DNA of 64,000 nt, from assembly GCA_026545225.1 (NCBI GenBank), contig CM048845.1, positions 90,646,533-90,710,532 on the forward strand, given 5' to 3'. This document shows, piece after piece, positions 45,801 through 56,330 of the stretch. A program made the translations under genes and the position numbers. Under the pieces are notes generated by a model. It was not told the DNA's origin and ran no database searches. It worked only from the letters and a program-made list of their open reading frames with translations. Numbering within the stretch: the first letter of the stretch is position 1; every line of letters begins with the position of its first letter. Source of the DNA: Cornus controversa. Lineage: Eukaryota; Streptophyta; Magnoliopsida; Cornales; Cornaceae.

Positions 45801-48800
45801 TTGTTTTTTTTTTAAAAATTGAAATTTTAGAAAATTGAAACAATTGCTGGAGGAAAATTAATTTTTTAACAATGTTTTTTCTTTATCACTTCTCTTTTTA
45901 CATGTAACTTATTGTTTTCTCTTCTCTATGTATTTTCTTTCTCATATCAATTTTACATCTCTATTTATTTCGGTTGCATTTTCTCATTTTTCGGATTATA
46001 TTTTCTTCAATAAATATTTTCGAATTATATTGTATAGCTTTAAGCAAGCTTGAAATATTTTTTTCTTCTTTTATTGATTTACTTCTGATGGTGATGTGCG
46101 GTAGGGTACATTGTGAAGAAAGTGGTGAAGAAAGCTCAGAGACAGAATCAGTTTATGCACTTAAATGCCACATATCACATGAGGTGAACCATTTGCATGA
46201 GGGGCTAAAGCATGTAAGTGTTATTGCCAAATCAGTGGTGTTGTTTCTTTCCTTGTACATAATGGTCATATCATGTTTTTTGCTTTAGTAGCACGTAATG
46301 ATTACCTTGCGTGTCTGAGTTTAGGTTGACCCATGTTTTTTTGGTATGTGTACAAGGTTTACCTATGTTGATACTATAAATAAACAAGTTATACATCTTC
46401 TCTTTTAGCTTAAGCTTTTCAAATAGTTGTTCTCTACTAACATCAAAGCAGGTCTTGTCTTTGAATCTGACTCCTCTCTCTATTTGGCAGCCTCATAGAT
46501 GAAAGTGTGGGAACACATGAGGGATTTGCTGATTCTATAAATACTTAAGTCACACTCTTATCTATTGGTTTAAACTTCTAAATTAGTTGGTGGATTGAAA
46601 CCCCCTTCTCTCCATCTTGAACATGACTCAAGGGATAATTCGCGTGGAAACACGCGAGGTATTTGTTGATTCTATAAATACTTAAGTGACACTCTTCTCT
46701 ATTGGTTTAAGCTTCTAAATTAGTTGGTGGATTAGAACCCCCTTCTCTCCATCTTGAACATGACTCGAGAGATAATTCATCATCATCATTATCATTTTTG
46801 CCTTAATCTCATATGAATAGGGTCAGCTACATGGATTCTCTGTCTCCATTCTTTTCTATTACATGCCATTTCACCTACTATGTTTAACTTTTTAAAGTTG
46901 TTTTAATAACTTCATCCCCTGTTAATTTTGGACGCCCTCTCCATCTCTTACCTTCAATGAAAGCTAATTTTTCTCTTCTTACTGGTGCATCTATAGGTCT
47001 CCAATTCATGTGTCCAAACCATTTAAGTCCACTCGCTCTTATTTTCTTGTTGATGAGTGTACAATTTCATTAGTGACTATCTCTTTTAGTCACTCAACCA
47101 TCCATCTTAGCATTCTCATTTCCGCTACATGAAGGTGTTGTTTTTGTTTCTTTTTTAAAGGCCAACACTCTACTCCATATAGCATAGTTGTCCTAATAGC
47201 GGTCCTATAGAAATTTTCTTTTACTCTATGTGTTATTCTTTTATCACATAAGATACCACTAGTTTGTCTTCATTTTTTCCACCTTGATCCAATCTATATT
47301 TCTCCATCCTTTTGTATTATCGATCCTAAAATAGCGGAAGTGGTTATTTTTAGTTATCTTTTGGTTTTGAAGTGTTGTCATTATATTATCAAGAATTGAG
47401 TCTTTGTTAAATTTACTCTCCATATGCTCGGGATAATTATGAAACATTTTTCATGCATTTATTTGCACTTACTTGCATGTGATTTTTTTCTAAACTAATT
47501 GTGTATGGAGTGAAATTGCTATGATACTATCACTGATAAATCATTCCATTTAAATGAAGATGCAATATTTGATTTGGTAAGTTTATTTTAATGGGTGTTA
47601 TGGTTGCTTGTTAGTAGAGATTTGCCAGTGTCTTTTTGATGAAATGAATTGTTATGCTGTGAATAATTAGACTGCTGGAATTGAGACTGTCACAATCTCA
47701 GGATGAATGATTAAGCATTTAGAATTTGTATTTGGAATGATAAATGACCAAGTAGACACAAATGATAGACAGTAGCATCTTTGAACTCTCTTGTACATCC
47801 AAAAAGAAGAGGGATGGCGTCCTTTGCTGGAATTCTAGGAGCTAGACACTCCTCAAAATATAATTCCATGAAATAGCAGAGAGAACCAAATACCACTAAT
47901 TAGCCATCTCCTTTGCTTAGGAAAACCAACTAGTGGCAAAACTGATTGCATGATGAGCACTATAATTTTTTTTTTTTGATAAGTAAGATTGTATTAGAAA
48001 GCGATCGAATGGGGATTGCAACCCGCAAAAGCTACACAAGGGCCAAATGGGACCATCAGACACTCAAAAGTATCCAAAATCAACTATCTCCCCCATGGAA
48101 TTACAATTTCTCCCAATAACCCAACAAAAAAGCACACTGTAATTATAGCTGACGATATGTTAATTTGGGAACTCAAAACGAATTAAAATGATCTTCTAAC
48201 ACCTCATGGGCAATATAAACATATTGGATCAGCCCCTCCGTTTTGCTAGCTTATCAACTGTGGAATTTTGTTACAAATGGCTGTTCATTAAAAAAATAAA
48301 AGACTTTGAACACCTATTACATTTGAAGAAGGTTATAATCTCCATTGAAATTTTGTGAACAAGGATACTTCAGATTCTCAGGCAGTCTAGTTATATAAAC
48401 ATAAACCAAACCAACTTTGGTTATGCTTGCCTTTGATGCTCTTCAGTGCATTTTTATTTACCAGAAATTAAAAATAAAAATAATCCAAACCAAAAAATTC
48501 TATTTTAATCTTAATGTTAACTGAACCTCCTTGAATTTTTCTATTTAATTATGTCTTGATAGTTGGTTACTTGTATGATCTTCCAAGTTTGAAGTCTATG
48601 CAAAGGGCTTCTTGGTAAGTGTCACTTAACTTGTGTCAGCCGTTTAGCTCTGAGATTGTACCAACTGCAAGTCCAATGTAATGTTTCACAAGATATTTAT
48701 CGTACCAAGATTTGATTAATCTGGTGTTCTGCTTATGTTTAGTTTCTTGATTTGTTAATAGAATGTTTCATAAGTGCTATTTCAGAAACCAATTCATGAA

Positions 48801-51800
48801 CAGATCATAATATGTTACAATCTCAACCTAAGCTTCTGGTCCACAATTGGCTTTCTTCAATTTCTCTGAATTTAAATGTGTTGAATGTTGACCTTTATCT
48901 GAAGTGCATTATACATGTCTGCCCAGAGTCTAGTACCGAGCAACCCTCTAGACTCTAATGGTTGCACTCCCAGTACGGCACCCTTATGATGTTCCTGGCA
49001 TTGCAGAATTGTGACAAGTATTGTTAATACCGTAGTAGGAAGAGAATATAAAAAACAAGTAATTAAAAAATGTTTTACATGTTTGACTATTGCCACTAAC
49101 TTCATTCTGCAGTCCCTCATGAAGCTCAACCCCATATTGTGAGCTTAGGAAGTGTATTACCCTCATAATATGTCACTGACTGTCTTAAAGCAATCAAAGT
49201 GAATCCAGCATATTATAAGTTTGTAATGAGTCGCTTTGCAGAATGACATCGAAAATGAGGCACTGCCAGTGCCAGTCACTTTCCTGTGATCTTTCTCTCT
49301 CTCTCCTCCCCGCCTGGGTTCCGGCCCTCTTTCTGCATTCAGGATAATTGTTAAATAGAAAAGGACATTGATTAGTCTCCCCAAATGCCAGTTAAAATCC
49401 TTGAGTATCTGGTGATGGAGATCTGCTTTCTTTCTGGTCCTAGATCACCCCGTATGGAAGTTTTAACTGGTTGATGTAAACATTGACCTCTATATCTACC
49501 TTGTGCATTTCATTGGGGGAGCCATTTTGATTCATGATCTGAGAATATTATTTTGTTCAAAATTGTCCGTTTCTGGTGAATGATCCCTAATCTGCAATTA
49601 GGTAGATAATTTACTGTATACTAAATACTATTTGAACTGATTGATGTCGAGTGACAAACTACTACTGTTGAAAATGCATTTGCCCAAGTGTGAAAAACTA
49701 TTGCTTTCTGAGGATCTGTAATGATTTTTTTCCTGCTGATTCTTTTTGTTGAAAATCTGCCCATCAATCCTGTGGTAGTGGATCCTGCTGACAATTTGTT
49801 GTAATACATACTGTTTTGTTACATACAGGGTCTGAAATCGGAATTGGAAAAGGCTTCTCCTTCTTTAGGGCGCAGTGCAATTTACTTGAAAGATTCACGT
49901 ATCAATGGCTTGCCAAGGTAACAACTGGCTGTAACTTGTACTTCTGTTGGCTTGCAACCCCATAGCAGTTGGTCTTACAGGATCCAACTATGTTGAGCCA
50001 ATTTAATGTTTTCCTTCACATCACAATGGCTGAAATGCTGTGAGTCAGCTATGTCATGTGGACTCCTTTGACCTCTCTCTCTCTCTGATGCTTCATTGCT
50101 TTACTTTTGCATCATTCCTTTTGAAAGAGAGATTTTCTTAGGTATTGTTCTGTACTTGACCACTCTCTCTCTCTCTAACTTTTAATGTACAGATACTTGA
50201 CTATTCAGTTTGTCCGATTTTTCTGGAAGAGAGAATCGAATCAGAAGGCAAAGATTTTGCGGGTAACCCTGCGTTTCTTTTCTTTCTTTTTTGGAATTTA
50301 CTTGACAGAGACTGTATTTCCCTTTTTCTTTTCCTTTGCTGCTAGGGAATGATCACGTCTTGATGTTCAGGCTCCTAGGAAGACTTAAACATTTAGATTT
50401 TGAGAGCAGTGTCCGGTTAAAATGTTAAACGCTTTAGTGGCCCATCAAGTTGGAATCATGCAAATTCGCCATTCTTCACATAATTGAGAAAAACTAGTGT
50501 AATACAATATGAAATGTCTGTGTATTATGCAGAAAGTGGATTATCCATTGCAATTGGATGTTTTTGATTTGTGTTCGGATGATCTTCGCAAAGAACTGGA
50601 GGCTCCTCGCCGGGTATTTTCTTCTGCCATTTACTTTGATGAACTCAAGTTTTATCGCATACAGCATCTGATTGTTCTTTTTGCTGTGGCCATTTTTTAT
50701 TTCGACATCCAACTAAAAGATTCTAAGAGACGAGGAAGGTAAAAAGCTTGGTTTGAAAACCAGCGAGAAGAGCTCTGGTTCAATAAATACTGATGTCAAG
50801 ATGCCTGATGCAGAGGTATGTAATTGATTCAGCTACATACACACTACAAAACCTAATCTTGTTTTTATAGACTTCTTTTTTTTTTGGAAAACCGAGGGTG
50901 CCCCACTCGCAGACGGATCTGCAAGCTAATTCACTCATCCTAGGAAAAATTTTGCTTGTGACGATACCATTTTATTGTGATCAAATGGATTAATTGGATG
51001 ACCATTGGGGGGAGGCTCATTGACGCTTGCAGGAATTGAAAACAGGACTTCTGGGGCTTGCCTAGAGGCCTTATGCCACCTCGGCTACCCTGGATAAACT
51101 TAATATATTAATGTTTCTATTGTTCATGCAGGGATCATCAAATGGTAATGAAGAATCATCTAAAGCTACTTCACAAGGAGGTAATTATTTTGAAGTGGCC
51201 AAACTGCCCCATGTATGTTTAAGGGAAGGTTCCCACTTTCGAATAACCCAATTTGCCTTAAAGTTTGATTTACGATGGGATTTCCATTTATAATTCAGTG
51301 TGCTTTCATGAATGTGGTCCACTAAAAAGGAGCTGCAGAGCTTGGATAAATTGATGCCATTTTAGCTTTCACAATCTGGTTCATGTCTGTCCCAGGTGAA
51401 TTGCCTGACAAGGATATGCACTTGACTGGAATATATGATTTGGTTGCTGTGTTGACTCACAAGGGTAGGAGTGCTGATTCAGGGCATTACGTTGCTTGGG
51501 TCAAGCAAGAAAGTGGTCAGTCCCTCTGGAAGAAACTACTTGTTGGTTTATGCTATCCAACCCAATTCGTGTTAGATTTAATTAATGAACTGATTGATGA
51601 TCGCTTCTGGCCACAGGGAAATGGATTCAGTATGACGATGACAATCCAATCCCGCAACGGGAGGAAGATATCACAAAACTTTCAGGAGGAGGTAAGTTCC
51701 CCAAAAAACGTTCCTTGAATATTTTTCTATATCATATTTTAGTCCCTTTAAATATAAACAAATATATATGGGCTTGGGACATGATGATTACTACAAATCT

Positions 51801-52560
51801 GATTCATACATGTATCTCTAACAACTTGCTCTAAATCTGGGGAGCAAAGAGCCACTGGTTTTTTGAGTAGTTGCTCCAGTACATAAAACCACCAAAGCGA
51901 AAATCCCATCAATGAGCAGATTAGTAGTTTTATTTTATCAGGACAGTCTTTATATTCATATTCACTAGTTCTCCATGTATCTCATGCCATGAATCACTTC
52001 GCATTAATGTTCTTAAACCCTGATTTAAGTGAACTATAAAAGGGAGTAGGTCAAGGGTCAACCGCACTATCTAGTCAACAGGGATTAGGCTGTGATTTCA
52101 TACTTCATAGACATATTAGTTAATACTTAATAGTTAAAAAAATTGCAGAATGCTTTATAAAATTTTCACTTTTTAGAATATTGTGAAGATATCTAAAACA
52201 ATTGAACATCAAATTAATGTATCAATCATGATAAAGCAACTCAAATTTGAGCATAAATGATGAACAGAGTGCAATTGTTTAATTTGTTTTTGCGTAGGCA
52301 TAGCTAATACTGATAATAAATGTACTTAATAAACAGAAAGCAATTAGAAAAAGGTTAAGAGTGCACATATTAATACTGCGGAAACTAGAAAAGGTGGAAA
52401 GCTGTAGCAGAAGAAAATGAAAAGGAGACTTGAACTATATACTTTTTCTAGATTATGCCAAAGAAAAAAAAATGCTACTAATCTGCAAAAACTGTGTTTG
52501 ATTATTTATTTATTTATTTATTTTAAAACTATGGCAGAGATAAAATAGAAGTGTAATTAA

Positions 52561-52608
<48 letters not shown>

Positions 52609-53229
52609 GTATGTATATATTTATTAATCTCTATCAGAAGTCCAAAGTCTAACAGTAGGAAAGAAATTCATGTTGAAAAAATATTAGAAAGCCTAAACCT
52701 GTTATGGCTGTCTATAGCATCCTCAAGAAGAATTATTGCAGAGAGAAACTTAGAGATATGGCATTGAACATGAGAAAGTGTTAAAAGAGAAAAGGAAAAA
52801 GAGAGTGGGAGAATGTCTTGTCACTTGTTGTGTTTGAGATATCTGCTCATTTTTTATCGCTCATCGGCGAGGCAAAGCCTGCCACAGCATCACTGCAATA
52901 GCAGGGTGGTGAGAGAAATGAAAGCTTCTCGGAATTGGGGTACTGATTTGATTGAATCATGGCCTAAAAATAAAACATTTTTACTGAAGGAGGATTTAGA
53001 GGTCTTCCCTGGTGCATTTTGAGGCCTGGTTCCTGGTCTGAACGTTTTGACCACCAGATCCAGTCCCATATTCAAAACATTGCTCAACATTCATCTCAAT
53101 TAGAATCAGTAGAGACTCTTGTCATTCATATTTCTTCCTCTCATTTTAATTTATTCACTTTACTTTCTTTCAGGTGATTGGCATATGGCTTACATTTGCA
53201 TGTACAAGGCCCGTGTTGTTCCCATGTAA
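36310..53229 (+). CDS. UBP6: Ubiquitin carboxyl-terminal hydrolase 6/7 (proteasome-associated deubiquitinase)
   Basis: Eighteen exons join without a break into 483 codons plus TAA: 36310-36319, 38591-38736, 38891-38926, 39013-39120, 42447-42547, 42678-42804, 44302-44361, 44448-44515, 45134-45184, 46105-46213, 49829-49917, 50193-50262, 50533-50613, 50720-50815, 51133-51181, 51396-51515, 51617-51691, 53174-53229. Residues about 1-75 form a ubiquitin-like domain and about 101-480 a USP domain. The Cys box GLFNLGNTCYMNS has catalytic Cys113; the His box SADSGHYVAW has His431, followed by YDDD. In yeast and mammals the UBL of this family docks on the 19S subunit Rpn1, and the enzyme trims ubiquitin from proteasome-bound substrates. 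Length (Arabidopsis UBP6 is about 482 aa) and sequence make this UBP6 or its close paralog UBP7. It appears intact. Confidence 0.95.
37172..37203. repeat. (TA)n microsatellite in UBP6 intron 1
   Basis: An uninterrupted AT dinucleotide run. Confidence 0.95.
37664..37892. mobile_element. Stowaway-like MITE in UBP6 intron 1
   Basis: The left arm has CACTTTGTCCCAATTAAGTG and the right arm GGCATTAATCTTGGGATGGA-GGGA. The second is the inverse complement of a CTCCCTCCATCCCA-type Stowaway end. The arms are imperfect. Confidence 0.5.
38591..38736 (+). CDS. UBP6: UBP6 exon 2 (ubiquitin-like domain)
   Basis: Encodes SVKWQKELFSAVEIDTSQPP and onward to PPERQKIMVKGGLLK, the core of the ubiquitin-like fold. 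Phase 0 at the donor GTAATA. Confidence 0.95.
38891..38926 (+). CDS. UBP6: UBP6 exon 3 (12 codons)
   Basis: DDADWSTLGVKQ. A small in-phase exon of the ubiquitin-like domain, with donor GTGAAT. Confidence 0.93.
39013..39120 (+). CDS. UBP6: UBP6 exon 4
   Basis: Encodes GQKLMMMGTADEIVKAPEKG then an acidic linker ending EEEQVVAV between the ubiquitin-like and catalytic domains. The donor is GTGAGG. Confidence 0.94.
39121..41160 (+). other. UBP6 intron 4, 5' part
   Basis: AT-rich, with the decayed repeat at 40085-40245. No second gene was seen. Confidence 0.5.
40085..40245. repeat. Decayed repeat related to 19845-20045
   Basis: Starts GGAATCGTGACCTTTAGATA and shares the motif order described for the copy near 19,900. 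Confidence 0.5.
41190..41670 (+). mobile_element. LINE 3' fragment in UBP6 intron 4, same strand as the gene
   Basis: The frame at 41379-41615 reads RDSRLKWYGHIHQRPID and GKWQRRRPKLSRDEII, typical of the LINE RT C-terminal end. Upstream lies degenerate NRLKGKFCKTIIRPTILYGA. The tail ends ATTCATGTGGCTGACTCCAT and ATGAGATTAAGGCAAGGACG. A related copy in opposite orientation lies at 46779-47300. Confidence 0.8.
42124..42260 (+). mobile_element. tRNA-derived SINE in UBP6 intron 4
   Basis: The head GGGGTTGGCTCAATTGGATA resembles an A box and GGATCAAGTCCTC a B box; a run of A ends the element. Target duplications CCTACCGATCTC (42112-42123) and CCTACTGATCTC (42261-42272) differ at one base. Confidence 0.85.
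42447..42547 (+). CDS. UBP6: UBP6 exon 5 (catalytic Cys box)
   Basis: Encodes GHTAGLFNLGNTCYMNSTVQ with catalytic Cys113, then CLHSVPELKSALIK. The Lys codon is split AA|G at donor GTGAGT. Confidence 0.96.
42678..42804 (+). CDS. UBP6: UBP6 exon 6
   Basis: Encodes YPQSGRGNDLDQSSHLLTVA and continues to PVAPMQFWM in the USP domain. The donor is GTGTGT. Confidence 0.95.
42805..44301 (+). other. UBP6 intron 6
   Basis: Contains a (TA)n(TG)n run at 42821-42855 and a CT run at about 43986-44008. The frames at 43007-43670 have no domain signature. Confidence 0.55.
44302..44361 (+). CDS. UBP6: UBP6 exon 7
   Basis: Encodes VLRKKYPQFGQLHNGSFMQQ, twenty codons in phase 0, between acceptor TTCACAG and donor GTTTCT. 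Confidence 0.95.
44448..44515 (+). CDS. UBP6: UBP6 exon 8
   Basis: Encodes DAEECWTQLLYTLSQSLRSP. With exon 7 it completes the QQDAEE motif typical of USP enzymes. The Ser codon is split AG|T. Confidence 0.95.
45134..45184 (+). CDS. UBP6: UBP6 exon 9
   Basis: Encodes ENLDGVKSLFGIELVS, with Arg split AG|G at donor GTACTT. Confidence 0.94.
45185..46104 (+). other. UBP6 intron 9, no recognised element
   Basis: T-rich intron with an acceptor GCGGTAG. The frames at 45223-45680 have no signature. Confidence 0.5.
46105..46213 (+). CDS. UBP6: UBP6 exon 10
   Basis: Encodes VHCEESGEESSETESVYALK then CHISHEVNHLHEGLKH. The donor is GTAAGT, phase 0. Confidence 0.95.
46509..46777. repeat. Tandem duplication in UBP6 intron 10
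   Basis: Two units of about 135 bp (46509-46640, 46645-46777) share GATTCTATAAATACTTAAGT and ACCCCCTTCTCTCCATCTTG. The second unit abuts the 3' end of the LINE fragment that follows. Confidence 0.85.
46779..47300 (-). mobile_element. LINE 3' fragment in UBP6 intron 10, antisense to the gene
   Basis: Read on the minus strand it shows the same RT C-terminal region as 41190-41670 (GLKWFGHMNWRPIDAP-like, then GRPKLTGDEVI) and ends CATGTAGCTGACCCTATTCA, TATGAGATTAAGGC and an ATGATGATGA tail. Many stops and frameshifts are present. Confidence 0.8.
47968..48125 (-). mobile_element. Short LINE 3' end in UBP6 intron 10
   Basis: On the minus strand it ends GGGTTGCAATCCCCATTCGA, then TCTAATACAATCTTACTTAT-C and a run of A. 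This 3' end style matches the 71-bp insert at 9164-9234. The 5' limit is uncertain. Confidence 0.6.
48126..49828 (+). other. UBP6 intron 10, 3' part
   Basis: No recognised element. It contains a CT run at 49295-49306. Confidence 0.5.
49829..49917 (+). CDS. UBP6: UBP6 exon 11
   Basis: Encodes GLKSELEKASPSLGRSAIYL and KDSRINGLP. The Arg codon is split AG|A. Confidence 0.95.
50193..50262 (+). CDS. UBP6: UBP6 exon 12
   Basis: Encodes YLTIQFVRFFWKRESNQKAK then ILR, a strongly conserved USP14-family segment. Confidence 0.95.
50533..50613 (+). CDS. UBP6: UBP6 exon 13
   Basis: Encodes KVDYPLQLDVFDLCSDDLRK then ELEAPRR. The donor is GTATTT, phase 0. The open frame running on past it is intron read-through. 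Confidence 0.94.
50720..50815 (+). CDS. UBP6: UBP6 exon 14
   Basis: Encodes ILRDEEGKKLGLKTSEKSSG then SINTDVKMPDAE, a hydrophilic insert within the USP domain. Confidence 0.94.
50877..51093 (-). mobile_element. tRNA-derived SINE in UBP6 intron 14, antisense
   Basis: Read on the minus strand the head GGGTAGCCGAGGTGGCATAA and the segment GTCCTGTTTTCAATTCC resemble tRNA A and B boxes. The far end is a run of A (T-run at 50877-50885 on the plus strand). Flanks ATAGACTT and ATAAACTT are a weak target duplication. Confidence 0.65.
51133..51181 (+). CDS. UBP6: UBP6 exon 15
   Basis: Encodes GSSNGNEESSKATSQG. The final Gly codon is split G|GT at donor GTAATT. Confidence 0.9.
51396..51515 (+). CDS. 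UBP6: UBP6 exon 16 (catalytic His box)
   Basis: Encodes ELPDKDMHLTGIYDLVAVLT and HKGRSADSGHYVAWVKQES, with catalytic His431. Confidence 0.96.
51617..51691 (+). CDS. UBP6: UBP6 exon 17
   Basis: Encodes KWIQYDDDNPIPQREEDITK then LSGG. The acidic triplet holds the probable third catalytic residue. Confidence 0.95.
51692..53173 (+). other. UBP6 intron 17
   Basis: A 1.5-kb intron. It contains an AT run and ATGT repeats at 52564-52620. No second exon or gene was seen. Confidence 0.6.
53174..53229 (+). CDS. UBP6: UBP6 exon 18 and stop codon
   Basis: Encodes DWHMAYICMYKARVVPM then TAA at 53227-53229, the conserved C-terminus of UBP6/7 proteins. A T-rich 3' UTR follows. Confidence 0.96.
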
Positions 53230-53563
53230 TTTTTTTTTTCTTTTTCCCTTCTAATCTTTGATATAGTTTGGATGGATTATAAGTTGGTTTACATCGCCAT
53301 GGGACTTCCACAATTGACGAAGATTTATGGAAAGGGTCTCTAGATTTTATATAATTTGTTTGTTGTACTGTTAAGTTGTGTTAAATATACAAGTGACGAA
53401 ACCTTTGTACCAGTTTTATATTTTCCTTCTAAAGTGATTATGCTCCATTTTAATGTGAATGTGTGGGAGGGAAAATGTCCCTTCTTGTTTCCTAGCAGGA
53501 GGGTTAGAAGATTCATTTTCCTATTGTCCTTTTGCAAGGAAGTTTAAAGCTCACTAAATTGGC

Positions 53564-54560
53564 TGTTAGGACAATGGAAGCAAAAAAATAAGATTCAATG
53601 AAAAGAATAAAATAATTACACAATAAACACAAGATTTATATGGTTAGACATAATCTAGCCTACGTCCATATGTGAGAAGAGATTCTACTATAATGATATA
53701 GAGATATTATAACACTAAATAATACAAATACTGGATAGCGTACACAAACACTTGTCTCGGAGCTTTTCACTTTGAACCGTTTCACGAGATCCTTGCTCGC
53801 TGCCATCGGTGTTCTCTCCATACCACCAAATTCATAAACATTTATCATCTATCAACTCTATCATGAGGTTACATTTTTTTCAATTTCATAATTTTAACAC
53901 AACCTACGTATTTATTTATAGAGCTCAAAATTCAATTCCTTTATAAACAAGAGCTCAAAACTCATTTCTTTTTTGAACAAGAATTTCAATTCCTTAGAAC
54001 CGTAACTTCTCTAACAAGAAATTACCTAAGGTTCCACCTTGACAATAAGTGGTGGTGATGGTCACAAAGTCATACGTATCCTAGTCTACCAACAAGAATT
54101 CAACGGTTTTGTCACCAATTAGAGTTTGGTTGTGACTTTGAGCACATGCAACATAATTTTCCAACCATCTTGGTTAGTCCATCTAGATTTAGACATGTGT
54201 ATTTCCTAATTATATGCTGGACAACAAGTACAAGTACAATTACAATTGGAGGAGGTAACGGTATAGCATCCTCAAAACGTTCCTTAATGTGATGAGCACA
54301 AATTGATTCCAATTCAGAAACGGTTAACCCAACGTAAATGTTTTGCGTTTCGCCACGAGTTCTCCTACATTAAATGAATTTCTAAACTGTTTCAAACTGC
54401 CACCTTCAAACTTTGTTATACATGGTGTTAGGAATTCTGATATTTGTTATACAAGCTGTTAGGAATTTAGCTTTCAACAACATTTTTATCTTGGACTAGT
54501 TGTTTTCCTTAGCTCATCAGATTAGTCTTTGTTTGTTCCTACTAAGCTGAAGCACCTCTC
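53564..54560. mobile_element. Copia-type LTR remnant 3' of UBP6
   Basis: Begins TGTTAGGACAATGG and contains TTTATATGGTTAGACATAAT and CTAGCCTACGTCCATATG, a diverged form of the copia LTR signature also seen at 13156-13529. The right limit is approximate. Confidence 0.5.
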
Positions 54561-54689
54561 TTAAGTTTAAGTGTTACAGTATGTCAAAATACTCGAGAAA
54601 TTTCACAACTTTTTAAAGCCAATCCAAGACATTCTCAACAATAAAAATTACAACAAAACTTAGTAAATCAAGTTTTCTCTTTGTCTGAA

Positions 54690-55057
54690 TATCTACAAAT
54701 TATGTTGGGTCTACCTTACCGACGTCGATCTGTCGCAACTCCTCTGAATCCATACCCATCATCATTGGAATGATCCGCATAGGCTGAAGGCGTACGTGGA
54801 TGTATAGGAACATAATCCATTTTCGGTTGGTTGTGAGAAACATCGTCAAGTTGCCAACACGATCCTCAACTGGACCACAAACTGGGTTGTCACCAATCTC
54901 AAAACCAGCAATTTGTCTACGCCGTTGATCAAATTGCCGTTCTTGAGTATGTATGACTATCCAAGGGCTGCACTCGGCGATCATCGTCGACAAAGTGGAT
55001 GCTACCAAAATTATCAATTGTCATTGGACCAGGGTAAAACAAAGCTCTAATACCAAC
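54690..55057 (-). mobile_element. Leader or gag-like 5' region of an LTR retroelement, copy 1
   Basis: On the minus strand it starts with GTTGGTATTAGAGC, a PBS-like sequence next to the LTR at 55058, and runs into a frame at 55017-54700. I cannot assign that frame to a Gag family. Copy 2 lies at 60877-61075. Confidence 0.55.
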
Positions 55058-55598
55058 TGAGGGAGCGGAAGTTATGAATGTTCACACACAAACAAGAATC
55101 CACAAAGTTAGGATAAATTGCAAACACAAGTTGTAGAGAAATCTTTTATTTTATTGATAATTGAATGGTTTAATTTTTGCTCTCTTTGACAGGACGTACA
55201 CACGTATATAATAGAATAAAAACTTAATCGCTAAGAAACCTAACAACTTAAGAAAGCTAGAAACAAAAAGAAACTAGTAGTACAAAGAAACTGCCGAAAA
55301 ATAAAGTTTCTCTATAAATTATGAAAAAAATTAAGTAATAATCCTAATCACTAAAAACTACTAAATATAAAATTTCAACTGAATTCGAATTCTTTTGAAC
55401 CCTGAACAAAAATGCTGAAATAATTAGCAGTGTTCTTATAGGACGGAAAAACGTGATTGTGAAGCCTTATAAGACTGAATTTGGCCGAAAAGTACTATGG
55501 GCCAATAGATTAATCTACCAAATTTTGCATTGGGTTGTTTTCGATCGAGATTGGGTCTTTTTGAGATGAAACAAGTTCGTCAAAAATTATGTCCTACA
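55058..55598 (-). mobile_element. LTR of the retroelement, copy 1
   Basis: Plus-strand ends are TGAGGGAGCGG and ATGTCCTACA, giving TG...CA ends in both readings. A polyadenylation-like TTTATTTTATTG lies inside. The outer end is an inference from the switch to a different sequence type. Confidence 0.5.
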
Positions 55599-56330
55599 TT
55601 AGTTCTAAAGGAAAACAACCAGAAGAATGTAAATGTTGATTATGTGGAGAAAAATGACTTTTTGCAAATAAAATTTCAAATAACAAAGAAAACAAAATAT
55701 TAAACAAATATTATTTTCAAAATAAACATATGAATCAATATGGAGAAACAAAATAGATTTTGAAGATGAGATAGAAGAAATTCTTTTAGAATATGAATCA
55801 GATGAAGAAATTTTTCCATATCATAAAAATGAACAAAGTTTAGAAGAAGCATTAACAGGAACCATTTTTATGTTGTATATGGAAGAAGATGAATAGACAA
55901 TGATTCCATTGTCTAATAAAGCTATTAGTTAACAGAATTGAAAATGCCAAATTTGAAATTATTGAGAAATATTGAAATTTGTTATTCAAGTTGAAAAGTA
56001 AAATGAAAATAGAATTATTTTAAGGAAGAACTTCAGTAGCGAGAACTGAAGAAATTTATGTTCGTATCTTTGCTTGACAACATCGCCATCAGCTATATAA
56101 CTATGTTCATATAGTCTTGATACAAGCAAATTTGTATCCATTACTTATAGTTGGAATTGATGCCGCAGTTTTATGTTGTATAATGATAGTTGATGGAGAA
56201 ACTTTGAAATTGCTTTAATAGGAGGTATTAAGGGTTAATTTAATTTATGATCATTTTTGGTGGCCTAATTACAAATATGTCAAGTTTCAAATAGTATATG
56301 GTAAAAAAGCAAGATAGTATTTAATACTTT
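55599..56330 (+). pseudogene. Decayed endogenous pararetrovirus-like segment, copy 1
   Basis: Broken plus-strand frames show a CCHC-type zinc-knuckle region at about 55630-55680 (damaged by stops and a lost Cys), then an acidic stretch at 55750-55900. A region at 56040-56230 resembles a plant viral 30K-type movement protein. This arrangement suggests an old copy of a member of Caulimoviridae. Multiple stops and frameshifts make it non-functional. The assignment rests on visual similarity only. Confidence 0.45.

Noticed and set aside
55058-56082. A single 1,025-bp LTR ending at TTGACAACA
   Set aside because: The right end coincides with the breakpoint of the segmental duplication, and the right half carries plus-strand coding relics, so a shorter LTR ending near 55598 fits better.
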